The position numbers were made by a program, and so were the translations under genes. DNA of 64,000 bases from Octadecabacter dasysiphoniae (lineage in GTDB: Bacteria > Pseudomonadota > Alphaproteobacteria > Rhodobacterales > Rhodobacteraceae): the NCBI RefSeq assembly GCF_021532615.1, contig NZ_JAKGAQ010000002.1, forward strand, positions 844,501 to 908,500, written 5' to 3'. Positions within the stretch are counted from its first letter, which is position 1. Every line of letters begins with the position of its first letter. Below, piece after piece: positions 16,259 through 27,631 of this stretch. The notes below the pieces were generated by a model. It was not told the DNA's origin, ran no database searches, and worked only from the letters and a program-made list of their open reading frames with translations.

Positions 16259-17590
16259 ATGGCGAACGTGGAATGGGAACAAGTGAAGGCTGACATGCGC
16301 GCTGCGATAGGTGCAGGTAATTTCAAAAGCTGGATCGAACCCCTGTCACTTGTGAACACCACCGAGGGCGTCGCCCGTCTTGCAGCCCCCAATCCGTTTG
16401 TCGGCGATTACGTGGGCAAAACCTACGGCGATCAAATCATCTATCACCTTAACCGTCAGGGCATGTCCGTTCAGCGCCTCGCGTTTGAAATTGATGGTGC
16501 GGCCAATACAGCCGCCGCAAAACCAGCCGCCAAGAAACCGAAATCCCTGACGGCTGATGCCCAGCCTGACCAGCGGTTCACCTTTGACAGCTTCGTTGTT
16601 GGTAAGCCGAACGAACTGGCCCACGCCGCTGCCAAACGTGTGGCCGAAGGCGGCCCAACCACATTCAATCCGCTGTTTCTGTATGGCGGTGTTGGCCTTG
16701 GTAAGACCCACCTCATGCACGCCATCGCCCACGAACTTGGTGAAAAGCGCCCTGATCTGAACGTGCTCTATATTTCTGCTGATCAGTTTATCTATCGCTT
16801 TATCTCTGCCCTGCGCGATCGCAAGATGATGGACTTCAAACAGCATTTCCGCTCTGTCGATGTGCTGATTGTCGATGACATCCAATTCCTTGAGGGCAAG
16901 GAATCCACACAAGAAGAATTCTTTCACACGTTTAACGCGCTGGTCGATCAAAACAAACAGCTGATCATTTCGGCCGATCGCGCCCCCGGTGAAATTCGCG
17001 ACCTGAGCGAACGTATCAAATCCCGCCTGCAATGCGGTCTTGTCGTTGACCTCCACCCGACGGACTATGAATTGCGCCTCGGCATTCTGCACGCCAAGCA
17101 GGAAACCTATGTGAACGTTTATCCAGGCGTCGAAATCGCCACGGGCGTTCTCGAATTCCTCGCGCATCGCATTTCCAGCAACGTGCGTGTTCTCGAAGGC
17201 GCGCTGAACCGTCTTTACGCGCTCGCGTCCCTCGTGGGTCGCACGGTTACGGTTGAAATGGCGCAGGATTGCCTGTCCGACATTTTGCGCGCGTCTGATC
17301 GCAAACTGACCATCGAAGAAATCCAGCGCAAAGTGTCGGAACACTACGACATTCGCTTGTCTGATATGCTCGGGCCCAAACGCACCCGCAGCCTTGCGCG
17401 CCCGCGTCAGGTGGCCATGTGGCTGTGCAAGCAACTGACCAGCCGTTCGTTGCCAGAAATCGGCCGTAAGTTCGGCAAACGTGACCACACCACCATCATG
17501 CACGGCGTGCGCAAAATTGATGAATTGCGCCAGTCTGACAGCCAGATTGCTGATGATCTGGAACTGTTGCGCCGCGCACTCGAAGACTGA
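16259..17590 (+). CDS. dnaA: Chromosomal replication initiator DnaA
   Basis: A 443-residue AAA+ initiator. Domain I (1-80) is followed by a short Ala/Lys/Pro-rich linker. Domain III has Walker A GGVGLGKT (143-150) and Walker B VLIVDDIQFLEGK starting near 202. The C-terminal DNA-binding domain IV carries DHTTIMHG (409-416), the DnaA-box recognition signature. DnaA-ATP opens the origin at DnaA boxes. The ATG at 16259 gives the usual MANVEWEQVKADMR start. It is followed by dnaN after 83 bases. The length is normal for this order, with a short domain II. Confidence 0.98.
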   Translation: MANVEWEQVKADMRAAIGAGNFKSWIEPLSLVNTTEGVARLAAPNPFVGDYVGKTYGDQIIYHLNRQGMSVQRLAFEIDGAANTAAAKPAAKKPKSLTADAQPDQRFTFDSFVVGKPNELAHAAAKRVAEGGPTTFNPLFLYGGVGLGKTHLMHAIAHELGEKRPDLNVLYISADQFIYRFISALRDRKMMDFKQHFRSVDVLIVDDIQFLEGKESTQEEFFHTFNALVDQNKQLIISADRAPGEIRDLSERIKSRLQCGLVVDLHPTDYELRLGILHAKQETYVNVYPGVEIATGVLEFLAHRISSNVRVLEGALNRLYALASLVGRTVTVEMAQDCLSDILRASDRKLTIEEIQRKVSEHYDIRLSDMLGPKRTRSLARPRQVAMWLCKQLTSRSLPEIGRKFGKRDHTTIMHGVRKIDELRQSDSQIADDLELLRRALED

Positions 17591-17634
17591 TCACAAAAGC
17601 CTTGTGACTGCTCTGAAAACCGCTAGTTTTAGCG
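17591..17634 (+). other. Two small hairpins between dnaA and dnaN
   Basis: TCACAA (17591-17596) pairs with TTGTGA (17602-17607) directly after the dnaA stop, and CGCTA (17621-17625) pairs with TAGCG (17630-17634). Neither is followed by a T-run, so full termination is unlikely; they may tune the ratio of dnaA to dnaN mRNA. Confidence 0.4.
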
Positions 17635-17673
17635 TCCCGAACACTTGCGGGCACAACTAGCGGAGACACGGCC

Positions 17674-18792
17674 ATGAAACTCAGCATCGAACGCGCAACA
17701 CTGCTTAAGGCCGTGGCGCAAGCCCAGTCCGTGGTTGAACGCCGCAACACCATCCCGATCCTCGCCAACGTACTGATTGAGGCGGAAGGATCAGAGGCGA
17801 CGTTCCGCGCCACAGACCTCGACATCGAAGTCGTCGACAAAGCAGCCGCGATGGTTGAACGGGCAGGGGCCACGACAGTTTCCGCCGTGACGCTTAATGA
17901 AATTGTGCGCAAATTGCCTGACGGTGCTTTGGTCACCCTGACAGAGGACGGCGCATCTGGTCGTTTGACGATCGAAGCGGGCCGATCAAACTTCTCATTG
18001 GCGACACTGCCCAAAGAAGATTTCCCCGTCATGGCGACGTCTGATTATGCCGCGAACTTCAGCTGCCCTGCGCCTGTGCTGCGCCGCCTGTTCGACAAAT
18101 CCAAGTTCGCGATTTCCACGGAAGAAACCCGGTACTACCTCAACGGTGTTTACATGCACGTGTCTGAATCCGACGGCGGCAAAGTCCTGCGCTGCGTCGC
18201 CACAGACGGCCACCGCCTGGCCCGCATCGACGCCGAATTGCCCGAAGGCGCAGATGGCATGGCTGGCGTGATCGTGCCGCGTAAAACCGTGGGTGAGTTG
18301 CGCAAGCTCCTCGATGATGACGATATGAAAATCGCCGTCTCCGTGTCGGAAACCAAAATCCGCTTTGCGACGCCTGACATCACCCTGACATCCAAAGTCA
18401 TCGACGGTACGTTCCCCGATTACACCCGCGTCATTCCGCAGGGAAACACCCGCAAAATGGAAGTCGATGCATCTGAATTCGCCAAGGCCGTGGATCGCGT
18501 GGCAACCGTGTCTTCTGAGCGTTCCCGCGCTGTGAAACTGCAACTCGACGAAGACCGGCTGATCCTGTCCGTCAACGCACCTGACAGCGGTGCCGCGGAA
18601 GAAGAACTCGCCGTGGCCTACGGTGACGAACGCCTCGAAATCGGGTTCAACGCGAAATACCTTCTCGAAATCGCATCCCAAGTGGATCGCGAAAACGCGG
18701 TGTTCATGTTCAATTCCTCTGGCGACCCGACCCTGATGCGTGAAGGCAACGACACGTCCGCCATCTACGTCGTCATGCCAATGCGCGTGTGA
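17674..18792 (+). CDS. dnaN: DNA polymerase III beta subunit (sliding clamp)
   Basis: A 372-residue clamp with the expected three-domain layout. The N-terminus MKLSIERATLLKAVAQAQSV, the RRNTIPILANVLIEAEG motif, TRYYLNGVYMHV and GTFPDYTRVIPQGN in the middle, and the C-terminal VMPMRV are all conserved DnaN features. The homodimer ring tethers polymerases and mismatch-repair proteins to DNA through a hydrophobic pocket. It lies in the order dnaA-dnaN-recF. Confidence 0.98.
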   Translation: MKLSIERATLLKAVAQAQSVVERRNTIPILANVLIEAEGSEATFRATDLDIEVVDKAAAMVERAGATTVSAVTLNEIVRKLPDGALVTLTEDGASGRLTIEAGRSNFSLATLPKEDFPVMATSDYAANFSCPAPVLRRLFDKSKFAISTEETRYYLNGVYMHVSESDGGKVLRCVATDGHRLARIDAELPEGADGMAGVIVPRKTVGELRKLLDDDDMKIAVSVSETKIRFATPDITLTSKVIDGTFPDYTRVIPQGNTRKMEVDASEFAKAVDRVATVSSERSRAVKLQLDEDRLILSVNAPDSGAAEEELAVAYGDERLEIGFNAKYLLEIASQVDRENAVFMFNSSGDPTLMREGNDTSAIYVVMPMRV

Positions 18793-18834
18793 ATTGTCTG
18801 AAATTGACCAAATGATGAAGGAGGGCCGCAGCTG

Positions 18835-19947
18835 ATGTCGGCCCTTTTTCTGTCTCAACTGACCCTGTCGCATTTCCGGTCCCACAAACGCGCCAAGCTG
18901 GATCTGGATGGCCGCCCCGTCGCGATCTTTGGTCCCAACGGTGCGGGCAAAACAAACATCCTTGAGGCCGTGTCGATCCTGTCGCCCGGCCGTGGCCTGC
19001 GCCGCGCCTCCTCCGAAGACATGACCCGCCGCCCCGAAGCATTGGGTTGGAAAGTCACGGCGGATCTCACCTCTCTCAATCAACACCACGAGATTGAAGC
19101 ATGGTCGGAAAATGGCGCGTCCCGTCAAACCAAGATTGACGGCAAAGCGGCGGCGCAGGTCGCGCTGGGCCGTATCGGGCGGGTCCTATGGTTAATCCCC
19201 GCAATGGACCGCCTCTGGATCGAGGGCGCAGAAGGGCGCCGCCGTTTCCTCGACCGCGCCACCTTGTCGTTCGAACCCCTGCACGCCGAAGCAGTTTTGA
19301 CCTACGAAAAGGCCATGCGCGAACGCAACCGCTTGCTCAAAGACATGGTTCGCGATGCCCATTGGTACGCAGCCCTTGAACGTCAGATGGCCGACGCAGG
19401 CGCGCAAATTCATCGCAACCGTTCCGATGCTTTGTTGATGCTTGCCAATGCACAGGCCGCAACCCAATCGGGTTTCCCTGCGGCGCTGCTTGATTTGACC
19501 CACGCAGATCCCGCCTGCGATGCCCCTGATGACCCAGACGCGCTGCTCGCCGCGTTCTCTGCCAATCGGCACCGCGATATGGCCGCAGGGCGCACGTTGA
19601 TCGGCCCGCACCGCGCAGATCTTGGCGCGATCTACGAAGCAAAAGATGTCTCAGCCAAGGATTGCTCCACGGGCGAACAAAAGGCGCTGCTGATTTCCCT
19701 CATCCTTGCCAATGCCCGCGCGCTCGCGCAGGATTTTGGCGCACCACCCATCCTGCTACTGGACGAGGTCGCGGCCCACCTTGATGCCGCCCGCCGCGCT
19801 GCCCTTTACGATGAAATCACAGCATTGGGCGCACAAGCGTTCATGACAGGCACGGAACGCAACCTGTTCGAAGACCTCGGCGCGCGGGCGCAATACGTCG
19901 AAGTCAACGATCACGACAGCCAATCAAACGCCAACCTTGTGGAGTAG
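18835..19947 (+). CDS. recF: DNA replication and repair protein RecF
   Basis: A 370-residue SMC-like ATPase that helps load RecA at gaps through RecO and RecR. Walker A is FGPNGAGKTNILEAVSILSP (about residues 33-52). The ABC-type signature is ...STGEQKALLISLILANAR near 278-297, and Walker B is PILLLDEVAAHLDAARR near 305-321. The Shine-Dalgarno is AAGGAGGG. It follows dnaN by 42 bases; the next gene, a GNAT acetyltransferase, starts three bases after the stop. Confidence 0.97.
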   Translation: MSALFLSQLTLSHFRSHKRAKLDLDGRPVAIFGPNGAGKTNILEAVSILSPGRGLRRASSEDMTRRPEALGWKVTADLTSLNQHHEIEAWSENGASRQTKIDGKAAAQVALGRIGRVLWLIPAMDRLWIEGAEGRRRFLDRATLSFEPLHAEAVLTYEKAMRERNRLLKDMVRDAHWYAALERQMADAGAQIHRNRSDALLMLANAQAATQSGFPAALLDLTHADPACDAPDDPDALLAAFSANRHRDMAAGRTLIGPHRADLGAIYEAKDVSAKDCSTGEQKALLISLILANARALAQDFGAPPILLLDEVAAHLDAARRAALYDEITALGAQAFMTGTERNLFEDLGARAQYVEVNDHDSQSNANLVE

Positions 19948-19949
19948 CC

Positions 19950-20477
19950 ATGCAAGTTGAACGCATCCCTGAATGGGCCCTGACGCAAGCAGACGACACC
20001 AACATTGCCACGCTTCTGGAACGCGGATTTCAAGAAGACTTCGGCAACCGCAGCTTTCACCAGCAGCGCCACCATGTTCGTTTTGTCGTGCGCGACAACG
20101 GGTCAATCATTGGCCACATGGCACTGTGTTACCGCGCTGTCAGATTGGGCGACACATTGACGACCATCTGCGGTCTGGCAGAGGTCGTCACAGCACCAGA
20201 AGCGCGCGGCAAAGGGGTTGCATCAGCCCTTCTGACCGATGCGATCTCCTTCGCCAAATCCACCCCCGCGACTTACTTTTTACTGTTCGGGGATCGTCCG
20301 ATGTATGCTGGTTTCGGGTTTGAAAACCACCCCAACACCAAGACTTACGTTGTGCTTGATGATGCACGAACAGCCAGCGTTGAAGCGCGTGGAAATCGTG
20401 GTGTGATGGTCCTGCCGTTGACCGAAACGCCATGGGACCCAGAGGCCCATCTGGACCTTTTGGGGCACAAATTCTAA
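19950..20477 (+). CDS. GNAT family N-acetyltransferase
   Basis: A 175-residue protein with a GNAT fold. The VVTAPEARGKGVASALLTDA segment (about residues 73-92) is the acetyl-CoA pyrophosphate-binding motif A, and a C-terminal YAGFGF strand follows. The N-terminal domain resembles the Eis/YhbS-like GNAT subfamily. The substrate is unknown. The gene starts two bases after the recF stop, with a Shine-Dalgarno (GTGGAG) overlapping the recF end, so it is co-translated with recF and separates it from gyrB. Confidence 0.88.
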   Translation: MQVERIPEWALTQADDTNIATLLERGFQEDFGNRSFHQQRHHVRFVVRDNGSIIGHMALCYRAVRLGDTLTTICGLAEVVTAPEARGKGVASALLTDAISFAKSTPATYFLLFGDRPMYAGFGFENHPNTKTYVVLDDARTASVEARGNRGVMVLPLTETPWDPEAHLDLLGHKF

Positions 20478-20497
20478 GCCCGCGTCGCCCCGCCTGA

Positions 20498-22999
<2,502 letters not shown>

Positions 23000-23027
23000 T
23001 CCAAGTTAGACAAACGTGGTGGCGGGT

Positions 23028-24269
23028 TTATAAAATCTCCGCCATCACACTCAGGAACCGCGCGACCTCTGCCGGTGAATTGTAGTGGCACATCGACACC
23101 CGCACCGCCGCCGTTTGGCCCAGCGGAGTCAGGATATTGCCGCTGTAGTGATCCGCTTTGCGAACATGGGTCCGCACGCCTTCTTTGTTGAGAGCGCTCA
23201 CGATATCCGCCGCTTGATGGGTATCTGCCCAAAAACAAACCAGCCCTTCACGCGCCGGGTTATCCACACCGCCGACAATATGAACCCCGTCCATTTCGGC
23301 CAGCCCTTTCAGGTTGCCTGTGCCGTGCAACATGGCGTCCGTCAGGGTCTTTTCGTGGGCCTTGATCGTGCGGCCTGCGTCCTCGATCCGTCCGCGCCGT
23401 GTGTCTGCATCACCGACCTGCGCGCCAAGCCAGTCGAAATAATCAACCACATCATGGAACGTGGCATAGGCGCCCGTGTCACGCGTGCCAAATTCCCAAT
23501 GTGCCTGCGGACCACCATCCAGCTGTTCGGGCCCCAGATCGGTCAATCGGTCCGACACCCACGCAACGCCGTACCCATGGCGCGAAAACACTTTGTAGGG
23601 CGACACAACATACCCGTCCACGTTCGCCGCCTGTAAATCAACCAGCCCGTGCGATGCGTGTTGAATGCCATCCACGATGATAAAACAATCCGGCGCCACC
23701 GCCCGAATGGCCGCCGAAATCGCGGCCAAATCCATGCCCATTCCCGTTACGGGTGACGTGTGCAGGATGGTCGCGACCTTGGTGTCTGGCGTCACCACAC
23801 GGGCGTATGCCTCGGGCGTCACCAAACCCAACGCATCGTCATGGGGCACCAATCGATAGTCGCGGCCCAGTTTGTCAGCCCAATGGGCCATGGCGGACCG
23901 CGACGCAGGATGTTCCACCGTAGACCCGAGCAGTATCCCACCCGACGTTCCGGCCACCGCCGTGCGGATCAGACGAAACAACAGCTCCGTTCCGCTTTCA
24001 CCCACAAAGACCTGCCCGTTGTCCGCGTTAAACCATTCCATCGCGGCCGCCTTGGCGTCCTTGATTATATCCATCAACGCATGCGCCGCTGGATTGTCCC
24101 GCCCCTGATTGTCTGGAATGGCCGCAAACCGTGCCGAAGTTTCCACAGTCGAATTCAGCGTCAGCGCCCCGCCCGCATTTTCAAAAAACACACGCGGCCC
24201 TTGGAACGGGCAGGCCTCGACGTGGGCAAATTTCCCTCGGATCGTGTGCAGCAATTCGGGCGTAATCAT
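23028..24269 (-). CDS. Class V aminotransferase / cysteine desulfurase-like protein
   Basis: A 413-residue PLP enzyme of the NifS/class V family. The N-terminal PRVFFENAGGALTLNSTVE and the PLP region IIVDGIQHASHGLVDLQ (Asp200, His204) are followed by YVVSPYKVFSRHGYG with the likely Schiff-base Lys226. The CsdA/SufS active-site cysteine loop (RxGHHCAQP) is not present; the C-terminus has RVSMCHYNSPAEVARFL instead. It may act as a desulfurase, selenocysteine lyase-like enzyme or an aminotransferase; I cannot decide. The ATG at 24269 has AAAGGAG upstream, so a longer frame is not needed. Confidence 0.8.
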   Translation of the reverse strand: MITPELLHTIRGKFAHVEACPFQGPRVFFENAGGALTLNSTVETSARFAAIPDNQGRDNPAAHALMDIIKDAKAAAMEWFNADNGQVFVGESGTELLFRLIRTAVAGTSGGILLGSTVEHPASRSAMAHWADKLGRDYRLVPHDDALGLVTPEAYARVVTPDTKVATILHTSPVTGMGMDLAAISAAIRAVAPDCFIIVDGIQHASHGLVDLQAANVDGYVVSPYKVFSRHGYGVAWVSDRLTDLGPEQLDGGPQAHWEFGTRDTGAYATFHDVVDYFDWLGAQVGDADTRRGRIEDAGRTIKAHEKTLTDAMLHGTGNLKGLAEMDGVHIVGGVDNPAREGLVCFWADTHQAADIVSALNKEGVRTHVRKADHYSGNILTPLGQTAAVRVSMCHYNSPAEVARFLSVMAEIL

Positions 24270-24351
24270 CGGCAAGTCTCCTTTGGTCCGACTTGACCGC
24301 AATCGCGCACGAAACACTATCCCAAACTGTCGTGATCTTCTAACGCCGGGC

Positions 24352-25263
24352 TTATTTCTCGGCGGGTCCGATATGCATTTCCCCACGCGCCTTCGACAGC
24401 GCGATTTGCTTTTGGCGTTCGCGGAACCTGTCCTTGTCCGCGTCACTGGTTTCGCCCGCACACTGGTGGCACGACACGCCCATTTCATATTCTGCACGGT
24501 CCTGATCCGTGGGCAGCAACGGGCGGCGGCAGGCATAACACAACACGTGCGGCCCTTCTTTCAGCCCGTGCCCAACGGACACACGCGCATCAAAGACGAA
24601 ACATTCACCGTCCCACGTGCTTTGATCTTCCGGCACGTCTTCTAGGTATTTCAGAATCCCACCCTTGAGGTGATACACGTCTTCAACACCTTGCCCGATC
24701 AGGAAATTTGTTGATTTTTCACACCGGATCCCGCCAGTGCAAAACATCGCGATCCGCTTGTTATGAAACCGCTCTTTGTTGGCCTCCCACCATGCGGGGA
24801 ATTCGCCGAAACTTTTGGTTTCAGGGTCTATTGCACCATCAAACGTGCCAATCGCGACCTCATAGTCATTACGCGTGTCGATCACGGCCACGTCCGGCGA
24901 TGCGATCAATTCGTTCCAATCCTGCGCCGTTACATAGCGGCCAACGGACGCTGTCGGGTCCACATCGGGCTGTCCCATCGTTACGATTTCACGCTTGATA
25001 CGAACCTTCATACGGTTGAACGGCGGCACGCTCGCGCGGCTTTCTTTCCATTCGAAATCAGCACAGCCGGGCAGGGCGCGGATATGCGCCAGCACCGCGT
25101 CAATTCCTGCGCGCGGCCCAGCAATCGTTCCGTTGATCCCTTCGCGCGCCAACAACAATGTCCCCATGACATCCGCCTTCGCGCAGGCCGCGGCCAATGG
25201 CCCCTTCAGCGCGGTAGGGTCGTCGAACGACGTAAAGTGATAGAGAGCAGCAACAGTATACAT
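24352..25263 (-). CDS. trhO: tRNA uridine(34) hydroxylase TrhO (rhodanese family)
   Basis: A 303-residue protein of the YceA/TrhO family, which makes 5-hydroxyuridine at the tRNA wobble position using O2. The N-terminal acylphosphatase-like domain (MYTVAALYHFTSFDD, LLAREGINGTIAG) is followed by a rhodanese domain with VAVIDTRNDYEVAIGTFDGA and the catalytic loop CTGGIRCEKS (Cys175). The C-terminal cysteines (LCYACRRPL, GVSCHQCAGE) form a likely zinc site. The ATG at 25263 is the family start; the pncA-side upstream extension is rejected. Confidence 0.93.
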   Translation of the reverse strand: MYTVAALYHFTSFDDPTALKGPLAAACAKADVMGTLLLAREGINGTIAGPRAGIDAVLAHIRALPGCADFEWKESRASVPPFNRMKVRIKREIVTMGQPDVDPTASVGRYVTAQDWNELIASPDVAVIDTRNDYEVAIGTFDGAIDPETKSFGEFPAWWEANKERFHNKRIAMFCTGGIRCEKSTNFLIGQGVEDVYHLKGGILKYLEDVPEDQSTWDGECFVFDARVSVGHGLKEGPHVLCYACRRPLLPTDQDRAEYEMGVSCHQCAGETSDADKDRFRERQKQIALSKARGEMHIGPAEK

Positions 25264-25339
25264 GCCCGCCCAATACGCCTTTGCGTCGCCCCGCTCAACC
25301 CGTAGGATGGCGCAAACCCAACCTGCCGGAGCCGCGCAA

Positions 25340-25936
25340 ATGTCCCACGCCCTTCTTGTCATCGACGTTCAAAACGATTTTTGCCCAGAAGGTGCGCTTG
25401 CCGTTGCGGGAGGGGATGAAATTGTCGCTGGAATCAACGCCATCATGCCGGATTTTGATGCCGTGATCCTGACACAAGATTGGCACCCCGCGGGGCATTC
25501 ATCTTTCGCAACATCCCATGGGGCTGATCCTATGACAGTCACGCAAATGTCCTACGGCCCGCAGGTTTTGTGGCCGGATCATTGCATCATCGGATCAAAC
25601 GGCGCGAAATTTCATAGCGATCTTAACGTCGATGCGGCCGATATGATCATCCGCAAGGGTTATAACCCCGCCATCGACAGCTATTCAGCCTTCTTTGAAA
25701 ACGATCATCAAACCCCCACCGGGTTAGAGGGATATTTGCGCACACGCGGGATCGAAACCCTCACGCTTGTCGGTCTTGCCACGGACTTTTGCGTCAATTA
25801 TTCGGCGGTGGATGCGGCCAAACTGGGGTTCAACGTGACGGTGAAAACCGATCTGTGCCGCGCTATTGATTTTGATGGATCGCTAAAGGCGGCGGTTGAT
25901 GGAATGAAAACCGCAGGCGTCATAATCGCCGCCTAA
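25340..25936 (+). CDS. pncA: Nicotinamidase
   Basis: A 198-residue isochorismatase-fold hydrolase that deamidates nicotinamide to nicotinate in NAD salvage. The catalytic triad is visible as Asp9 (LLVIDVQNDFCPEGAL), Lys106 (IIRKGYNPAIDSYSAFF) and Cys151 (GLATDFCVNYSA). Metal ligands are Asp47, His49 and His53 in DWHPAGHSSF. The next step, nicotinate phosphoribosyltransferase, is encoded at 28321, about 2.4 kb downstream on the same strand. The ATG at 25340 is preceded by CCGGAG; the frame is open further upstream into the divergent trhO start. Confidence 0.95.
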   Translation: MSHALLVIDVQNDFCPEGALAVAGGDEIVAGINAIMPDFDAVILTQDWHPAGHSSFATSHGADPMTVTQMSYGPQVLWPDHCIIGSNGAKFHSDLNVDAADMIIRKGYNPAIDSYSAFFENDHQTPTGLEGYLRTRGIETLTLVGLATDFCVNYSAVDAAKLGFNVTVKTDLCRAIDFDGSLKAAVDGMKTAGVIIAA

Positions 25937-25947
25937 TTCTGCCACAT

Positions 25948-25986
25948 GATCCTGTTAACCATAGGGCAACAGCACCTAACAGGATC
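25948..25986 (+). promoter_or_regulatory. Inverted repeat covering the start region of the UPF0314 gene
   Basis: GATCCTGTTA (25948-25957) and TAACAGGATC (25977-25986) form a perfect 10-bp stem with a 19-base loop between the pncA stop and the next start codon. The right arm contains the only Shine-Dalgarno-like AGGA for the GTG/ATG at 25989/25992, so the folded RNA would hide it. No T-run follows, so it does not look like a terminator. Confidence 0.5.
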
Positions 25987-25988
25987 CC

Positions 25989-26579
25989 GTGATGGCCCGT
26001 ACCAACCTCAACATCTTTGCGTTCGCAGGCCTGTTCATCATCGGCGGGACCCTTTGGTTTTGGGGCCAGCCCCTGATTTGCAGCTGCGGGGAAATCAAAC
26101 TTTGGGTGCCTTCTATTTTCGACGGAGGCAATTCCCAGCACATCGCGGATTGGTACACCCTCAGCCATATTCTGCACGGTGTCCTTATCGCGCTTATGGG
26201 TCGTTTGCTGTTTCCCAAACTCGGGCTTGAACCCCTGTTTCTAACGGCCATCGTCACCGGAATCGGCTGGGAAGTCATCGAACACACCAACTGGGTTCTC
26301 GCGGCCTTTCGCGCAACAACCATCAATGTCGGCTACCTTGGCGATTCCGTTTTGAACGCCGTCAGTGATTATATCTTTATGATGGGCGGATTCTTTGCCG
26401 CCTACACTTTGCGCATTCCTGTCGTCATCGCGGGTGTTGTTGCGCTTGAATTAACGGCCGGTCTTTTGGGGCGCGACAACCTGACATTGTCGACGATCCA
26501 ACTGATTGCCCCGATGGACGCGATCAATGACTGGCAACAGGAACTGAACCCTGTGCCCTTCAACGGCATCACGAACTAG
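25989..26579 (+). CDS. UPF0314 (DUF2585) membrane protein
   Basis: A 196-residue integral membrane protein of the UPF0314 family, which is typical of alphaproteobacteria. A first hydrophobic segment lies at about residues 8-26, followed by a soluble loop with CSCGEIKLW and the family motif HIADWYTLSHILHGVLIALM. GWEVIEHTNWVLAAFR and further hydrophobic segments follow. The function is unknown. Start could be GTG at 25989 or ATG at 25992, one codon apart. The leader forms a hairpin that covers the ribosome-binding site. Its stop codon overlaps that of the convergent racemase-family gene by four bases (CTAG). Confidence 0.88.
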   Translation: MMARTNLNIFAFAGLFIIGGTLWFWGQPLICSCGEIKLWVPSIFDGGNSQHIADWYTLSHILHGVLIALMGRLLFPKLGLEPLFLTAIVTGIGWEVIEHTNWVLAAFRATTINVGYLGDSVLNAVSDYIFMMGGFFAAYTLRIPVVIAGVVALELTAGLLGRDNLTLSTIQLIAPMDAINDWQQELNPVPFNGITN

Positions 26580-27631
26580 CCCCAAATATCCCCAACCGTA
26601 TATCCCTGCGGAAACGGGTCAGTCGGGTCGACCATCCATTGGCTGACCCCGTGTATCCATCCGCGCCCCGACAGGCTGGGCACGATGGCATCATAGGGGC
26701 CAACCTTGGTCACGCGTTCAACCCGGCCCGTGAAAGTGGTGCCCAATGGTCCGGCGTTCACATAATCTTCTCCGACGCCCAGCAACCCTTTGGCATGCAA
26801 CACAGCCAGTTTGGCGCAGGTGCCCGTGCCACAGGGCGATCGATCCAACGCGCCGGTCAAAGCCTCGGGGCGGGCAGGGTCAAACGCGCCTGATGATACC
26901 GAAATCGCGCCCCGTCCGTGTGTCGCGGGGTCGGTCGGGGGGGCGGTCAGGGCGCCAATTGTCGGTCCTGTCAGATCGGGATTATCAGGATGAACGACAG
27001 GATATTGCTGTGCGGCGGCATCGCGCATGGCTTCAATCGCGCGCACCACCGCGCCGCCGTTTTCCGCCGTCGGATCAAGACCAAATTGCGCGGCATCAGC
27101 CATCACAAACCACATCCCGCCCCATGCAATATCGACACTAACATGCCCGAAACCGGCCACATCCAGCGGAACACCGATATGTGCGGCAAACGCGGGCACA
27201 TTCATAAATTCGACGCGTTCTACCTTGCCGTCCTTGCAGGTTGCCTTCACTTCAATCACGCCCGCCGGCGCCTCAAGCCGCAGGGTCGTGACGGGTTCAA
27301 CCATCGGAACAATCCCGGTTTCCAGCAACACAGTCGTCACGCATATCGCGTTGCTGCCCGACATTGGCGCGTATTCCGTCTGTTCCATAATAATGAACCC
27401 CGCATCCGCGGTCGGATCACAGGGCGGCACGATCACATTACAACACAACGCCGGATTGCCGCGCGGTTCACGCAACATCAACAGGCGGATATCGTCGTGA
27501 TGCCGCTGCATATACTGCATCTTTTCGAACACGGAATTGCCCTTCAGATGCGGCATGCCCCCCGTGATCACACGCCCGCCTTCGCCTTCTGCATGGGCTT
27601 CAACAGCCGTAATCATCCGCGCCATTTTCAT
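26576..27631 (-). CDS. Proline racemase superfamily enzyme, Ser/Cys type (likely hydroxyproline epimerase or related)
   Basis: A 351-residue protein of the proline racemase/4-hydroxyproline epimerase/3-hydroxyproline dehydratase superfamily. The two active-site positions are Ser91 in APMSGSNAICVTT and Cys267 in RSPCGTGTCAKLAV. True proline racemases have Cys/Cys and trans-3-hydroxyproline dehydratases usually Cys/Thr, so the Ser/Cys pair points to an epimerase-like or uncharacterised activity. No dipeptide or amino-acid transporter is adjacent. The ATG overlaps the stop of the isochorismatase-family gene (ATGA), so the two are likely translated together. Confidence 0.82.
   Translation of the reverse strand: MKMARMITAVEAHAEGEGGRVITGGMPHLKGNSVFEKMQYMQRHHDDIRLLMLREPRGNPALCCNVIVPPCDPTADAGFIIMEQTEYAPMSGSNAICVTTVLLETGIVPMVEPVTTLRLEAPAGVIEVKATCKDGKVERVEFMNVPAFAAHIGVPLDVAGFGHVSVDIAWGGMWFVMADAAQFGLDPTAENGGAVVRAIEAMRDAAAQQYPVVHPDNPDLTGPTIGALTAPPTDPATHGRGAISVSSGAFDPARPEALTGALDRSPCGTGTCAKLAVLHAKGLLGVGEDYVNAGPLGTTFTGRVERVTKVGPYDAIVPSLSGRGWIHGVSQWMVDPTDPFPQGYTVGDIWG

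Noticed and set aside
16033..16293. An 86-codon plus-strand frame upstream of dnaA.
   Set aside because: It has no good ribosome-binding site, runs into the dnaA start in another frame and has atypical composition; treated as non-coding.
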